From assembly GCA_947175045.1 (NCBI GenBank), contig CAMWLH010000144.1, positions 1-5,967 on the forward strand: 5,967 nucleotides of DNA, given 5' to 3'. This stretch comes from an uncultured Clostridia bacterium. GTDB taxonomy: Bacteria > Bacillota > Clostridia > Oscillospirales > Ruminococcaceae. This document shows, piece by piece, positions 1-5,967 of the stretch. Each line of letters starts with the position of its first letter. Position 1 is the stretch's first letter. The notes beneath the pieces were generated by a model, which searched no databases, was not told the origin of the DNA, and saw only the letters and a list, made by a program, of their open reading frames with translations. The translations under genes and the position numbers were made by a program.

Positions 1-2953
1 GCTTAGCCTTGTTGGAGACCTCCGTTGCGGTGCTGTTGGCGGTATCGGCGGTATCGTCCTCATCGTCGTCATAGTTGGTCGTGCTGCTTGGACGGTAGGT
101 AGGTCTTGTTACGGACGTGCTTGTGCTTCCTGTTGTTCTTACCGTAACCGAGCAGACTGCTTTTACGCCGTCATACTCCGCCGTCACGGTCGCAGTTCCC
201 GCCTTTATCGCGGTAACAACGCCGCCGTCTACCGTGACGATATCGGTGTTGCTGCTGCTCCATTCAATTGCGGGGTTATCGACCGCCTTGCCGCCCACCG
301 TTACCTTTATTTTAAGGGTGTAGTCCGCGCTTTTTCTCATTTGCAGAGAGGAGGGGGTGAGCGTTACAACGGGGCGCGCCTCGACCGTGACAGCGCAGCT
401 TGCCTTTATGCCCGCGTATTCCGCGGTAACGTTCGCCGTGCCGACGCCTACCGCCGTAGCGACTCCCTTACTGTTGATCTTTATAACGCTCTCCTTGTCG
501 GAGCGCCAGGTGAACACCGCGTCCTCTATTTTCAGACCGCCCTTTGAAGCAACGGCGGTAATGGTCTTGGTATCGCCCGCGTGCAGAGTAACGCTCGCGG
601 GGTCTATCACGATAGATACCTTGGGATCGACTATATTGCTGTAACCGCAGACGCCGCACACGCCGTTTACAAGGTTGTGCGCCTGATATCCTATTTTGTC
701 GTCGCAGCCCGCGCAGGCGTGCCAGTGACCCTCCGAGTCGTAGGTCCACGCTTCGGCGGGAGTATGGGTGTGTCCGGGATTGCCCGCAGGTATTTCCTCT
801 GTTCTTATAACGTAGCCGCAGACCGTGCACTTGTAGGTCATAACGCCCGCTGTCGTTGTTGTGGCAGGAGTTGTCACCGTGCCCTTGTCGCTTGTGTGAG
901 CCGCAAAATAGAGTCTTTCCTCACAGCCCGCGCAGTCATGCCAGTGCCCCGTCGCGTCCGTAGTCCAAGCCTCGGCGGGAGTATGGGTGTGCCCTATCAT
1001 GGGGATAGTTTCGGTTCTTATAACATATTCGCAGATGGTGCATTTGTATACCCGCTTGCCCGGGGTAGTTTCGGTCGCGGGGACTGTTACAATACCCTCG
1101 TTGCTGGTGTGAGCCGCAAATTCGAGCCTTTCGTCGCAGTTGGCACACGCGTGCCAGTGACCCGTCGCGTCGGCAGTCCAGTCCTCCTCCGGTTCGTGCC
1201 CGACGATCGGGACGGATTCGGTCTTTATAATATAGCCGCACTCGGTGCACTTATATGTCTTTACTCCCGCGGAGGTTTCCGTGGGGTGAGTTGTCACGGT
1301 GCCGTTATCGCTTGTGTGCGCTCGGGTGGCGGTTATCTTTTCGCCGCAGACCGTGCAGACTTTCCAGTGCCCCGCGGGACTGAAGCTGTACTTCGCGCTT
1401 TCGGTATGCCTGTTTGTTTTGGCAACGGACTCCGAGTTCCTGCTTATTTCTCTGCCGCAATCAGCACAATATGTGATAACATATTTCAAGCCCTCGGCGG
1501 CGCAGGTGGGCTGTATGACTGTTTCTTCCCTTTCAGCCTGCTTATGCGCTTCGCGGGTGGTCTCATCTATATAGCCGCATTCGCACTCCTTCCAATGCTC
1601 CGTTTCATTGGAATTGGATATGGTGCAATCATGATCATGCGCGTCGCCGAACGCGGGAATAGTTTCCGTTCCGAGCTCCCTGCCGCATACGGTGCACTCA
1701 AAGCGCCTTTCACCCTCGGTCGTTTCGGTAGCGGGGGTCGTTATCACGCCCCTGCTGTGTTCCGCTTCGCCGATCTTCTCGCCGCACTTCGCGCATACCT
1801 GCCAATGTCCGTTTTCGTCGCTTTCCCAGCCATCAAATTCGTGACTGCACACGGAGGGCAGGGGGTCGTGATCCACGGTGGATACCTCGAGAAGTCCCTC
1901 GGGGTACATTCTCAACGTATCACTGTCGTATGTATAGCTGATCGTATAAAGATCGTTAAGCTTGAAAACGCAGCCTGCCGCGGTGCTTGAGGCAGCACCC
2001 TTCAATACCAGACCCATGCCGTCCTCGGCAACGGTGCCGACCGAGTTTCCGTCGCAGTTTGTAACGTCGACAAGATAGCTTATCTCGCCGAGCCTTACTA
2101 TATTCCACATATGACCGCCCGCGCCCGTTCCGCCCGACATTGTGCCGGTCACGGTATAGCAGTCAACGCCGCCCAGGTCGCAGAGGTACTGAAAAGCCTT
2201 TGCATAACCCTCGCACACGACTTTTGTAGTGTCGTCTCCGTCGAACACATACACAAGCTGCCAGGGATCGCCGTAGGGCGTGCCCGCCGCAAGCGCGCCG
2301 TTGTTGTAGTCCGTAAGCTCGCAGATACTTTCGGCATATCCCATTATCTTCTCGTGATCGGAGCTGCCGATATATCTGTCAACGATATCCTGCGCGTTCT
2401 CAACGGCGGTCTTTGCCGCGCTCATTTTATAGGGGTTTACCGTATAGGCGGTATCTCCCGCATAGCTGCCCGCGACCGTAAAAGAAAACCTGCATACCGT
2501 AGGTATTCTGTTTGTATCTATCTCTCCTATTATTGAGCAGCCCCGCACTTTATCATACCAATAAAATTCCTCGGGCATATCAACAAGCAGATACTTAATG
2601 ACGTCCTCGGCGTCCGCAGCTAAAGAATCCCAATCGGAGTAACCGCTTACCGGAATGGATATTACCGTATCGGTAACATCGCCCTCCGCTATGCTCTCTA
2701 TCTTCGTTCTCAGAGCCTCGTAAAGCGCCAGCTTATTCCCGGCAAGGGTATCTCTGCCATAATCGGCAAGGGGAGCTATTCCATCTCCGTAGAACAGCTT
2801 CTCCAGATACGCCGCTTCAAGCTCCCGGTTATCGGGCAGCTCCGCATAGGACCCTGCTGCCGTTTGCGTGATATCCGCTTCGGCGCTCACCAAAGCCGAC
2901 GGAGTCAGCGCGAGTGCGGCTGCCGCGACTATCGTCAACAATACCTTTTTCAT
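1..2953 (-). CDS. Secreted transglutaminase-like protein with CxxC/GHW tandem repeats and Big_2 domains (3' end beyond window)
   Basis: An uninterrupted minus-strand frame of 984 codons runs from ATG at 2953 off the left edge, so the C-terminus is missing. The start follows AAAGGAG (2967-2961) at normal spacing. Residues 1-24 form a signal peptide (MKK, then a hydrophobic Ala/Leu/Val core ending VSA). Residues ~120-320 resemble the transglutaminase-like superfamily: Cys247 in VVCEGYAKAF, His281 in GGHMWNIV and Asp296 in LVDVTNCD give the expected triad in order. Residues ~365-775 hold six repeats of about 70-76 residues, each with GHW and CxxC motifs. Two Big_2-like Ig domains follow (about 778-858 and 859-939; each has an SDK or SNT turn and a VTAEY...VTV end). 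The last visible part is a Ser/Thr/Asp-rich linker, suggesting a further wall-anchoring or binding domain. It probably acts at the cell surface. Such domains in bacteria may be proteases, crosslinkers or cyclisation enzymes, and the substrate is unknown. It is divergent from feoAB. Confidence 0.9.
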   Translation of the reverse strand, partial: MKKVLLTIVAAAALALTPSALVSAEADITQTAAGSYAELPDNRELEAAYLEKLFYGDGIAPLADYGRDTLAGNKLALYEALRTKIESIAEGDVTDTVISIPVSGYSDWDSLAADAEDVIKYLLVDMPEEFYWYDKVRGCSIIGEIDTNRIPTVCRFSFTVAGSYAGDTAYTVNPYKMSAAKTAVENAQDIVDRYIGSSDHEKIMGYAESICELTDYNNGALAAGTPYGDPWQLVYVFDGDDTTKVVCEGYAKAFQYLCDLGGVDCYTVTGTMSGGTGAGGHMWNIVRLGEISYLVDVTNCDGNSVGTVAEDGMGLVLKGAASSTAAGCVFKLNDLYTISYTYDSDTLRMYPEGLLEVSTVDHDPLPSVCSHEFDGWESDENGHWQVCAKCGEKIGEAEHSRGVITTPATETTEGERRFECTVCGRELGTETIPAFGDAHDHDCTISNSNETEHWKECECGYIDETTREAHKQAEREETVIQPTCAAEGLKYVITYCADCGREISRNSESVAKTNRHTESAKYSFSPAGHWKVCTVCGEKITATRAHTSDNGTVTTHPTETSAGVKTYKCTECGYIIKTESVPIVGHEPEEDWTADATGHWHACANCDERLEFAAHTSNEGIVTVPATETTPGKRVYKCTICEYVIRTETIPMIGHTHTPAEAWTTDATGHWHDCAGCEERLYFAAHTSDKGTVTTPATTTTAGVMTYKCTVCGYVIRTEEIPAGNPGHTHTPAEAWTYDSEGHWHACAGCDDKIGYQAHNLVNGVCGVCGYSNIVDPKVSIVIDPASVTLHAGDTKTITAVASKGGLKIEDAVFTWRSDKESVIKINSKGVATAVGVGTANVTAEYAGIKASCAVTVEARPVVTLTPSSLQMRKSADYTLKIKVTVGGKAVDNPAIEWSSSNTDIVTVDGGVVTAIKAGTATVTAEYDGVKAVCSVTVRTTGSTSTSVTRPTYRPSSTTNYDDDEDDTADTANSTATEVSNKAK
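640..1860 (-). repeat. Six tandem protein-coding repeats with GHW and paired CxxC motifs
   Basis: The repeat anchors, codons for (G/E)HW, lie at 722-730, 941-949, 1154-1162, 1364-1372, 1592-1600 and 1802-1810, so the spacing is 210-228 bp. A typical unit reads GHWHxCxxCxEKL, then AHTS, a Gly-rich turn, VTTPATETT, YKCTVCGYVI, RTETIP. Each full unit thus carries two CxxC pairs plus conserved His in GHW and AH. The unit nearest the Ig domains is shortened to its first part plus a CGVCGY knuckle. The DNA is also repetitive: a 20-bp stretch at 753-772 recurs exactly at 972-991. Paired CxxC motifs with nearby His suggest metal binding or disulfides outside the cell, which is inference. Similar repeats occur in surface proteins of gut Clostridia. 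Confidence 0.9.
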
Positions 2954-2992
2954 ATAACCGCTCCTTTCAAAACGCCAAATTTATTTAGGTTA

Positions 2993-3021
2993 ATTATACC
3001 ACTTTTTGCGCGGTAAGTCAA
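2993..3021 (-). promoter_or_regulatory. Sigma-70-type promoter of the surface protein gene
   Basis: On the minus strand, a -35 element TTGACT (3021-3016, five of six consensus bases) is followed after exactly 17 bp by a perfect TATAAT (2998-2993). Transcription would begin near 2986, giving a leader of about 33 nt before the ATG at 2953 that includes the AAAGGAG ribosome binding site. This is the best promoter in the window and predicts strong expression unless it is repressed. Confidence 0.8.
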
Positions 3022-3046
3022 GAGCATAGCGAGATAATATCCCACA

Positions 3047-3076
3047 TTCACTTCCCGCCGCCCGACCGCATATAAT
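3047..3076 (+). promoter_or_regulatory. Probable promoter of the feoAB operon
   Basis: A perfect -10 TATAAT lies at 3071-3076, with a weaker -35 TTCACT (four of six) at 3047-3052 and an 18-bp spacer. The start would be near 3083, leaving a leader of about 40 nt before feoA. The two divergent -35 boxes are only about 25 bp apart, so one bound regulator could affect both promoters. I see no convincing Fur-type palindrome. Confidence 0.6.
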
Positions 3077-3107
3077 GCACCAAAGCTCTGCAATACCGAG
3101 CAAACCG

Positions 3108-3114
3108 AAGGGAG
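3108..3114 (+). promoter_or_regulatory. Ribosome binding site that fixes the feoA start
   Basis: AAGGGAG lies 8 bp before the ATG at 3123. An in-frame ATG at 3075 has no such site and overlaps the -10 box, so 3123 is preferred. It gives a 74-residue protein, the usual FeoA size. Confidence 0.75.
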
Positions 3115-3122
3115 CGCATGAA

Positions 3123-3347
3123 ATGAGTATAAACGATATAAAGACGGGCGAACGAGCGAGGGTAAAGGGACTGCTGGCGCACGGCACCATGCGGCGCAGA
3201 ATGCTGGACATAGGTCTGGTAAACGGCGCGGAGGTGGAGTGCGTGGGTCAGAGCCCAATGGGAGACCCGCGGGCATATCTCATATGCGGAGCGGTGATCG
3301 CCATAAGGCGCTCGGACGGTGATAATGTGATCATAGAGGATATATGA
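3123..3347 (+). CDS. feoA: FeoA family ferrous iron transport accessory protein
   Basis: This 74-residue protein fits the FeoA family, a small cytoplasmic SH3-like domain that supports the FeoB ferrous iron permease, probably by contacting FeoB on the inner face of the membrane. Family hallmarks are visible: an early turn GERARVKGL, the core segment RRRMLDIGLVNG, then GDPRAYLICGAVIAIRR leading into a C-terminal beta strand ending NVIIEDI. The length is normal for the family. It is the first gene of the operon; feoB begins 24 bp after its stop codon, so the two are almost certainly cotranscribed. There is no sign of damage. Because feoB downstream is broken, this FeoA may have no complete partner unless another feoB exists in the genome. 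Confidence 0.93.
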   Translation: MSINDIKTGERARVKGLLAHGTMRRRMLDIGLVNGAEVECVGQSPMGDPRAYLICGAVIAIRRSDGDNVIIEDI

Positions 3348-3371
3348 CCGTATGAAAGGTGGTAAAATAAA

Positions 3372-4715
3372 ATGGGTCTTACGGCAGGGTCTACGGGATT
3401 CGCGGTGTCGGAGGCGGCTTTTGAGATACACAAGAAAAACGAGCGAGACAGGGTGATAGCCATAGCGGGCAATCCCAACGTAGGGAAAAGCACGCTGTTC
3501 AACAACCTCACGGGGCTTCACCAGCACACGGGCAACTGGCCCGGGAAAACCGTGTCGAGCGCCCAGGGCTGCTGTTCCGTCGGAGAGCAGGGCTACGTTC
3601 TGGTGGATATCCCCGGTACATATTCGCTGATGGCGCACTCCGCGGAGGAAGAGGTCGCGCGGAATTTCATCTGCTTCGGCGGCGCGGAAGCGGCGGTGGT
3701 GGTGTGCGACGCTACCTGCCTTCAGCGCAGTATGAATCTGGCTCTCCAGGTAATGGAGATATGCCCGAAAACGCTGGTGTGTGTCAATCTTATGGACGAG
3801 GCAAGGCGCAGGAAGATAAAGATCGACCTTAAGCGGCTGGAGGAAAATCTCGGCGTTCCCGTCGTAGGAACGCAGGCGCGCAAAAAGCGCTCGCTCGGCG
3901 AGCTTATGGGGCGTCTGGAGGAGCTGTGCGCAAGCCCTCCCCCAAAAAGTCCCCGAAGGCTGCGCTACACAAAGCCCATTGAAGAAGCTATCTCGGCGCT
4001 CGAGCCGTCTGTGCGGGGGCATTTCGGAGGGGAGATAAATCCGCGCTGGCTGGCGCTGCGGCTGTTGGAGAACGACAGCTCCCTCACCGAGGAAATGGGC
4101 GGATATCTCAGCGCCGATCTCACCGAGGCGACGGAGCGCGGCAAGAATATTTTAGCCGAGGCGGGGATAACCGCCGACTGCCTTAAGGACAGGATAGTTT
4201 CCTGCATTATGCTCAACGCGGAGGAGGTATGCGACGGCGCGGTGGAGTCCTCCCCCGAAAGCTGCCGCTGCGACCGCTTTGCCGACCGCATTTTTACAAG
4301 CAGGTCTCTCGGCTACCCGATAATGCTCCTGCTGCTGATGGTGGTGTTCTGGATAACAATAGTAGGCTCAAATTATCCGTCGGGGTGGCTCAGCACCGCG
4401 CTTTTCGCCCTGGGTGACAGGCTGAGAGACCTGCTGGAGCTGATAAACGCTCCGCCATGGCTGACGGGGCTGCTCACCGACGGAGTGTACCGCGTCCTCG
4501 CCTGGGTGGTGTCGGTGATGCTGCCGCCTATGGCGATATTCTTCCCGCTGTTTACCCTGCTGGAGGATTCGGGCTACCTGCCGCGCGTCGCTTATAATCT
4601 CGATAAGCCCTTTCATAAGTGCTCCGCCTGCGGGAAACAGGCGCTTACTATGTGTATGGGATATATAATTTTGCAATCATTACATACACTTAAAAAATGT
4701 TATGAATTCATTTGA
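3372..4715 (+). CDS. feoB: FeoB ferrous iron transporter, 3'-truncated by a prophage junction
   Basis: FeoB is the GTPase-coupled inner membrane permease for Fe(II). The start follows AAAGGTGG (3355-3362). The G domain is complete: G1 GNPNVGKS (residues 33-40), switch region GNWPGKT (54-60), G3 DIPG (79-82), G4 NLMD (139-142) and G5 near VGTQARK (165-171). A helical spacer covers about 195-305. The first membrane segment is about 315-333 and a second is about 372-400, followed by the conserved LLEDSGYLPRV. Family similarity continues through CSACGKQALTMCMG (417-430) and then stops. Where FeoB normally continues FGCNAAG, the frame runs into 17 unrelated residues (YIILQ...YEFI) and a stop. Normal members are roughly 650-800 residues, so most of the gate-containing permease is missing and transport should be lost. 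The remaining fragment could still be made and bind GTP. It could equally be called a pseudogene. Confidence 0.92.
   Translation: MGLTAGSTGFAVSEAAFEIHKKNERDRVIAIAGNPNVGKSTLFNNLTGLHQHTGNWPGKTVSSAQGCCSVGEQGYVLVDIPGTYSLMAHSAEEEVARNFICFGGAEAAVVVCDATCLQRSMNLALQVMEICPKTLVCVNLMDEARRRKIKIDLKRLEENLGVPVVGTQARKKRSLGELMGRLEELCASPPPKSPRRLRYTKPIEEAISALEPSVRGHFGGEINPRWLALRLLENDSSLTEEMGGYLSADLTEATERGKNILAEAGITADCLKDRIVSCIMLNAEEVCDGAVESSPESCRCDRFADRIFTSRSLGYPIMLLLLMVVFWITIVGSNYPSGWLSTALFALGDRLRDLLELINAPPWLTGLLTDGVYRVLAWVVSVMLPPMAIFFPLFTLLEDSGYLPRVAYNLDKPFHKCSACGKQALTMCMGYIILQSLHTLKKCYEFI
4653..4665. other. Putative prophage attachment junction inside feoB
   Basis: The last feoB-like codons (Cys-Met-Gly, 4653-4661) meet sequence with no FeoB character at about 4662. 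Composition changes sharply here: 4661-4795 is about 24% GC, while 4561-4660 is 55%. The crossover core cannot be defined without the other end of the element, since a short identical core would hide the exact boundary. The sequence targeted encodes one of the most conserved stretches of FeoB, as expected for an integrase target. Confidence 0.55.
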
Positions 4716-4795
4716 GTATTATAGATTACCTATAAAATTGCCAAAAACAAGTGGCTTATTTTAGCCGATATAACATCAACATATTAAACAGAAAC
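4716..4795. other. AT-rich non-coding arm between truncated feoB and the phage terminator
   Basis: I see no gene here. It lies in the very AT-rich block that starts at the junction. Small symmetries are present: ATGTTAT at 4697-4703 is matched inversely by ATAACAT at 4770-4776, and GGCT/AGCC (4753-4756, 4763-4766) could form a short hairpin. These may be recombinase arm sites or chance in AT-rich DNA. Confidence 0.4.
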
Positions 4796-4823
4796 CCGCC
4801 CCCGAGGATTTTCTCGGGGGCGG
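4784..4823 (-). terminator. Rho-independent terminator of the phage lysis operon
   Basis: A perfect 11-bp GC-rich stem, CCGCCCCCGAG (4796-4806) with CTCGGGGGCGG (4813-4823), encloses a 6-nt loop. Read on the minus strand, it begins 6 bp after the endolysin stop codon and is followed by a T-rich run (GTTTCTGTTTAAT). The plus-strand side lacks an adjacent T tract, so its main role is to end the lysis transcript before it runs antisense into feoB. The stem could still slow transcription coming from feoB. Confidence 0.88.
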
Positions 4824-4829
4824 TGTGCC

Positions 4830-5714
4830 TTATAATGTTTCTGTCGTCACACTGAACCCCAGCGCCTTAAGCTGCCCCTGAGCTTCGGGGAGCTTGTCCT
4901 TGGTGACCGTCTTGGTGCCGGTGACTTTGTATTTGGTTTCCATTACTGTGAGCTTGTCCGCGTCTACCCAGCCATATACTCCGCTGCCGTCAACACTGAC
5001 AGCATGGTAGGGGTGAGCTGCTCCTGCGGCGCGGGTTGTGATTTTAACTCTGCCGGCATTCGCCATGATTCCCTCGGTCGCGGTGCTGGATACATACTGC
5101 TGACCGCCTACGAAATCAACAATGCTGGTGAGCGGGAGCATATCTTCATTCGCCGCGGTTGACGTGTTCGTGCTTGCCGCTGTGCCTGCTGCGGTGCTGT
5201 CGTCCTCAATGCAGGGACACTGACACCAGTAAGCCCATGCGACTGCGCCGAAATCTGTTTCTACAACTCCGTCCAGACTGCCGCGCAGAGTACACTCGAT
5301 AACCTTTCCGTCACCGACATACACTCCCACATGACCGAGATTTTTCGTCATTACAAGAATTCCCGCTTTCTGCGGCATATCTGCGATCCTACCCTTGATC
5401 TTTGCGGCGCTGTACATGCTGCCGACGCTGTAATCCTTGCCCGCGTCGTAGCCCTTAGCGTTCGCGGCAGTTCCGAATCCGCCGAAATAGTAGGACTTCA
5501 CAAGCCCCACGCAGTCACAGCCATAATATCCCTTACCCGCTAAGCCGTTCAGCGTTGCCTTGCGGGCTATGCTGTATTGGCTGGGATACTGTGCCGCCAG
5601 ACGGCTCACATAATCCGCTGTGATTTCGCGGAACAATCCACCCCACATATACCTTGTGTTAAGCTCCAGTGCCTTTTTGCAGTGGGCTACCAATCCCAAA
5701 TTTGTGTAACTCAT
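4830..5714 (-). CDS. Phage endolysin: NlpC/P60-like peptidase with SH3-like wall-binding domain
   Basis: This 294-residue protein probably cuts peptidoglycan at the end of the phage cycle. The N-terminal domain (about 1-165) is NlpC/P60-like: a YMWGG segment (22-26), the catalytic DC motif with Cys68 in GYYGCDCVGLV, and His128 in NLGHVGVYVGDG followed by VIEC. A Ser/Thr/Ala linker (about 172-188) leads to an SH3-like domain (about 195-256) with FVGGQQYVSS, AHPYHAVS and VYGWVDADKL, a pattern common in endolysins of clostridial phages. The last 35 residues (KVTGTKTV, then an amphipathic helix and a beta strand) form a small unassigned tail. There is no signal peptide, so release would depend on the holin. 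The start at 5714 has AGGAGGA 6 bp upstream and lies 2 bp after the holin stop. The upstream frame extension to 5891 overlaps the holin and looks like shadow sequence. Confidence 0.9.
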   Translation of the reverse strand: MSYTNLGLVAHCKKALELNTRYMWGGLFREITADYVSRLAAQYPSQYSIARKATLNGLAGKGYYGCDCVGLVKSYYFGGFGTAANAKGYDAGKDYSVGSMYSAAKIKGRIADMPQKAGILVMTKNLGHVGVYVGDGKVIECTLRGSLDGVVETDFGAVAWAYWCQCPCIEDDSTAAGTAASTNTSTAANEDMLPLTSIVDFVGGQQYVSSTATEGIMANAGRVKITTRAAGAAHPYHAVSVDGSGVYGWVDADKLTVMETKYKVTGTKTVTKDKLPEAQGQLKALGFSVTTETL

Positions 5715-5716
5715 AA

Positions 5717-5932
5717 TTATTCCTCCTCGTCTTTGTTTCCTGTGTTCGCCGCGTCGGTAAGTCCCTCGCCGACTATGTACCCGACGACCGCGGCGCCGCT
5801 GAGTATCGCGCCCGATATCTTGTCCGCAGTCTCCTGCGAGCCGTTCCCGAGAACGATAAGCCCCGCGACAAATCCCGCGAGAGCTACCCATAATTTTCTT
5901 GATGTCAGCTTCCTTTTCCAGTCGATTTTCAT
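5717..5932 (-). CDS. Small phage holin
   Basis: This 71-residue protein has holin features: a short basic N-terminus (MKIDWKRKLTSRK), two hydrophobic segments (about 14-29, LWVALAGFVAGLIVLG, and about 39-54, ISGAILSGAAVVGYIV) separated by a short polar loop, and a charged tail ending DEEE. Its start has AAGGAGG (5945-5939) 6 bp upstream. It sits directly before the endolysin with 2 bp between stop and start, the classic lysis cassette order. It would accumulate in the inner membrane and form lesions that let the endolysin reach the wall. The MKIDWK start and two-segment layout resemble small holins of Firmicutes phages. The exact holin family is not certain. Confidence 0.82.
   Translation of the reverse strand: MKIDWKRKLTSRKLWVALAGFVAGLIVLGNGSQETADKISGAILSGAAVVGYIVGEGLTDAANTGNKDEEE
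5721..5727 (-). promoter_or_regulatory. Ribosome binding site that fixes the endolysin start
   Basis: AGGAGGA on the minus strand is 6 bp before the ATG at 5714. It lies inside the last codons of the holin, so the Glu-rich holin tail is partly the price of encoding this site. The placement suggests translational coupling of holin and endolysin. Confidence 0.85.
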
Positions 5933-5967
5933 GTTAATCCTCCTTATCTGTTGGCAGAGCCATAATC

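Larger units (their letters stand above)
4662..5967. mobile_element. Terminal part of a prophage (lysis end), continuing off the right edge
   Basis: Everything after the feoB break looks phage-derived: an AT-rich non-coding arm, a strong terminator, an endolysin and a holin in tight minus-strand order. A lysis cassette next to one attachment end, with the integrase at the opposite end, is a common prophage arrangement. No integrase, portal, capsid or tail gene is in view, so the element's type and size are unknown. A decayed remnant or a chimeric assembly cannot be excluded from this window alone. Confidence 0.7.

Noticed and set aside
640..1860. CRISPR-like array
   Set aside because: The period is 210-228 bp, repeats are imperfect and they lie in one continuous coding frame.
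581..1990. Long plus-strand open frame of 469 codons
   Set aside because: It is antisense to the repeat array of the surface protein; the minus frame has a signal peptide, recognisable domains and regular repeats, while this one has none and no ribosome binding site.
3033..3041. GATAATATC as a Fur box for feoAB
   Set aside because: Only one short, loosely matching unit is present, with no repeated hexamers or convincing palindrome.
3075..3122. Upstream in-frame start for feoA giving 90 residues
   Set aside because: This ATG overlaps the TATAAT box and lacks a ribosome binding site; the start at 3123 has both proper spacing and the family's usual length.
3048..4022. Minus-strand open frame of 324 codons opposite feoA and feoB
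   Set aside because: It overlaps clear FeoA and FeoB coding sequence, is rich in Arg, His and Tyr as a shadow frame would be, and matches nothing I recognise.
5715..5891. N-terminal extension of the endolysin by 59 residues
   Set aside because: The extension is Arg/Gly-rich, lies within the holin gene in another frame, and the ATG at 5714 has an excellent AGGAGGA site.
5933..5967. Possible end of a gene upstream of the holin (stop TAA at 5946-5944 or 5939-5937 on the minus strand)
   Set aside because: Only a few codons are visible and more than one frame is possible, so no gene can be supported.

Overview
The window suggests a gut-type member of the Clostridia, probably Oscillospiraceae/Ruminococcaceae. 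The pointers are strong AGGAGG-type ribosome binding sites, moderately high GC host genes, a FeoB of the cysteine-containing Firmicutes type preceded by a short FeoA, and a large secreted repeat protein with Ig-like domains. The lineage is an inference from gene style, not from a marker gene.

Layout. (1) Bases 1-2953, minus strand: most of a large secreted protein that runs off the left edge. It has a signal peptide, a transglutaminase-like domain with a complete Cys-His-Asp triad, six tandem CxxC/GHW repeats, two bacterial Ig-like (Big_2) domains and an acidic Ser/Thr-rich linker. (2) Bases 2954-3122: a compact divergent promoter region with a near-consensus promoter for the surface protein and a weaker one for the iron operon. 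(3) Bases 3123-4661, plus strand: feoA followed by the first ~430 codons of feoB, the ferrous iron uptake operon. (4) Base ~4662 onward: feoB stops matching its family in the middle of a highly conserved motif. About 135 bp of very AT-rich DNA follows (about 24% GC by my count, against 55% in the preceding 100 bp), then a strong terminator, then a minus-strand phage lysis cassette (NlpC/P60-SH3 endolysin and holin) that continues off the right edge.

Interpretation. The most economical reading is that a prophage has integrated inside feoB, splitting the transporter gene after the sequence encoding Met-Cys-Met-Gly. The lysis module lies at this prophage end, and the integrase and the 3' half of feoB would lie beyond the window. 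In the lysogen the feoB reading frame ends on 17 codons supplied by phage DNA, so only the G domain, its regulatory spacer and the first two membrane segments remain. If the phage excises precisely, feoB would be restored, which would couple ferrous iron uptake to prophage state. This is an inference; the other attachment end is not visible.
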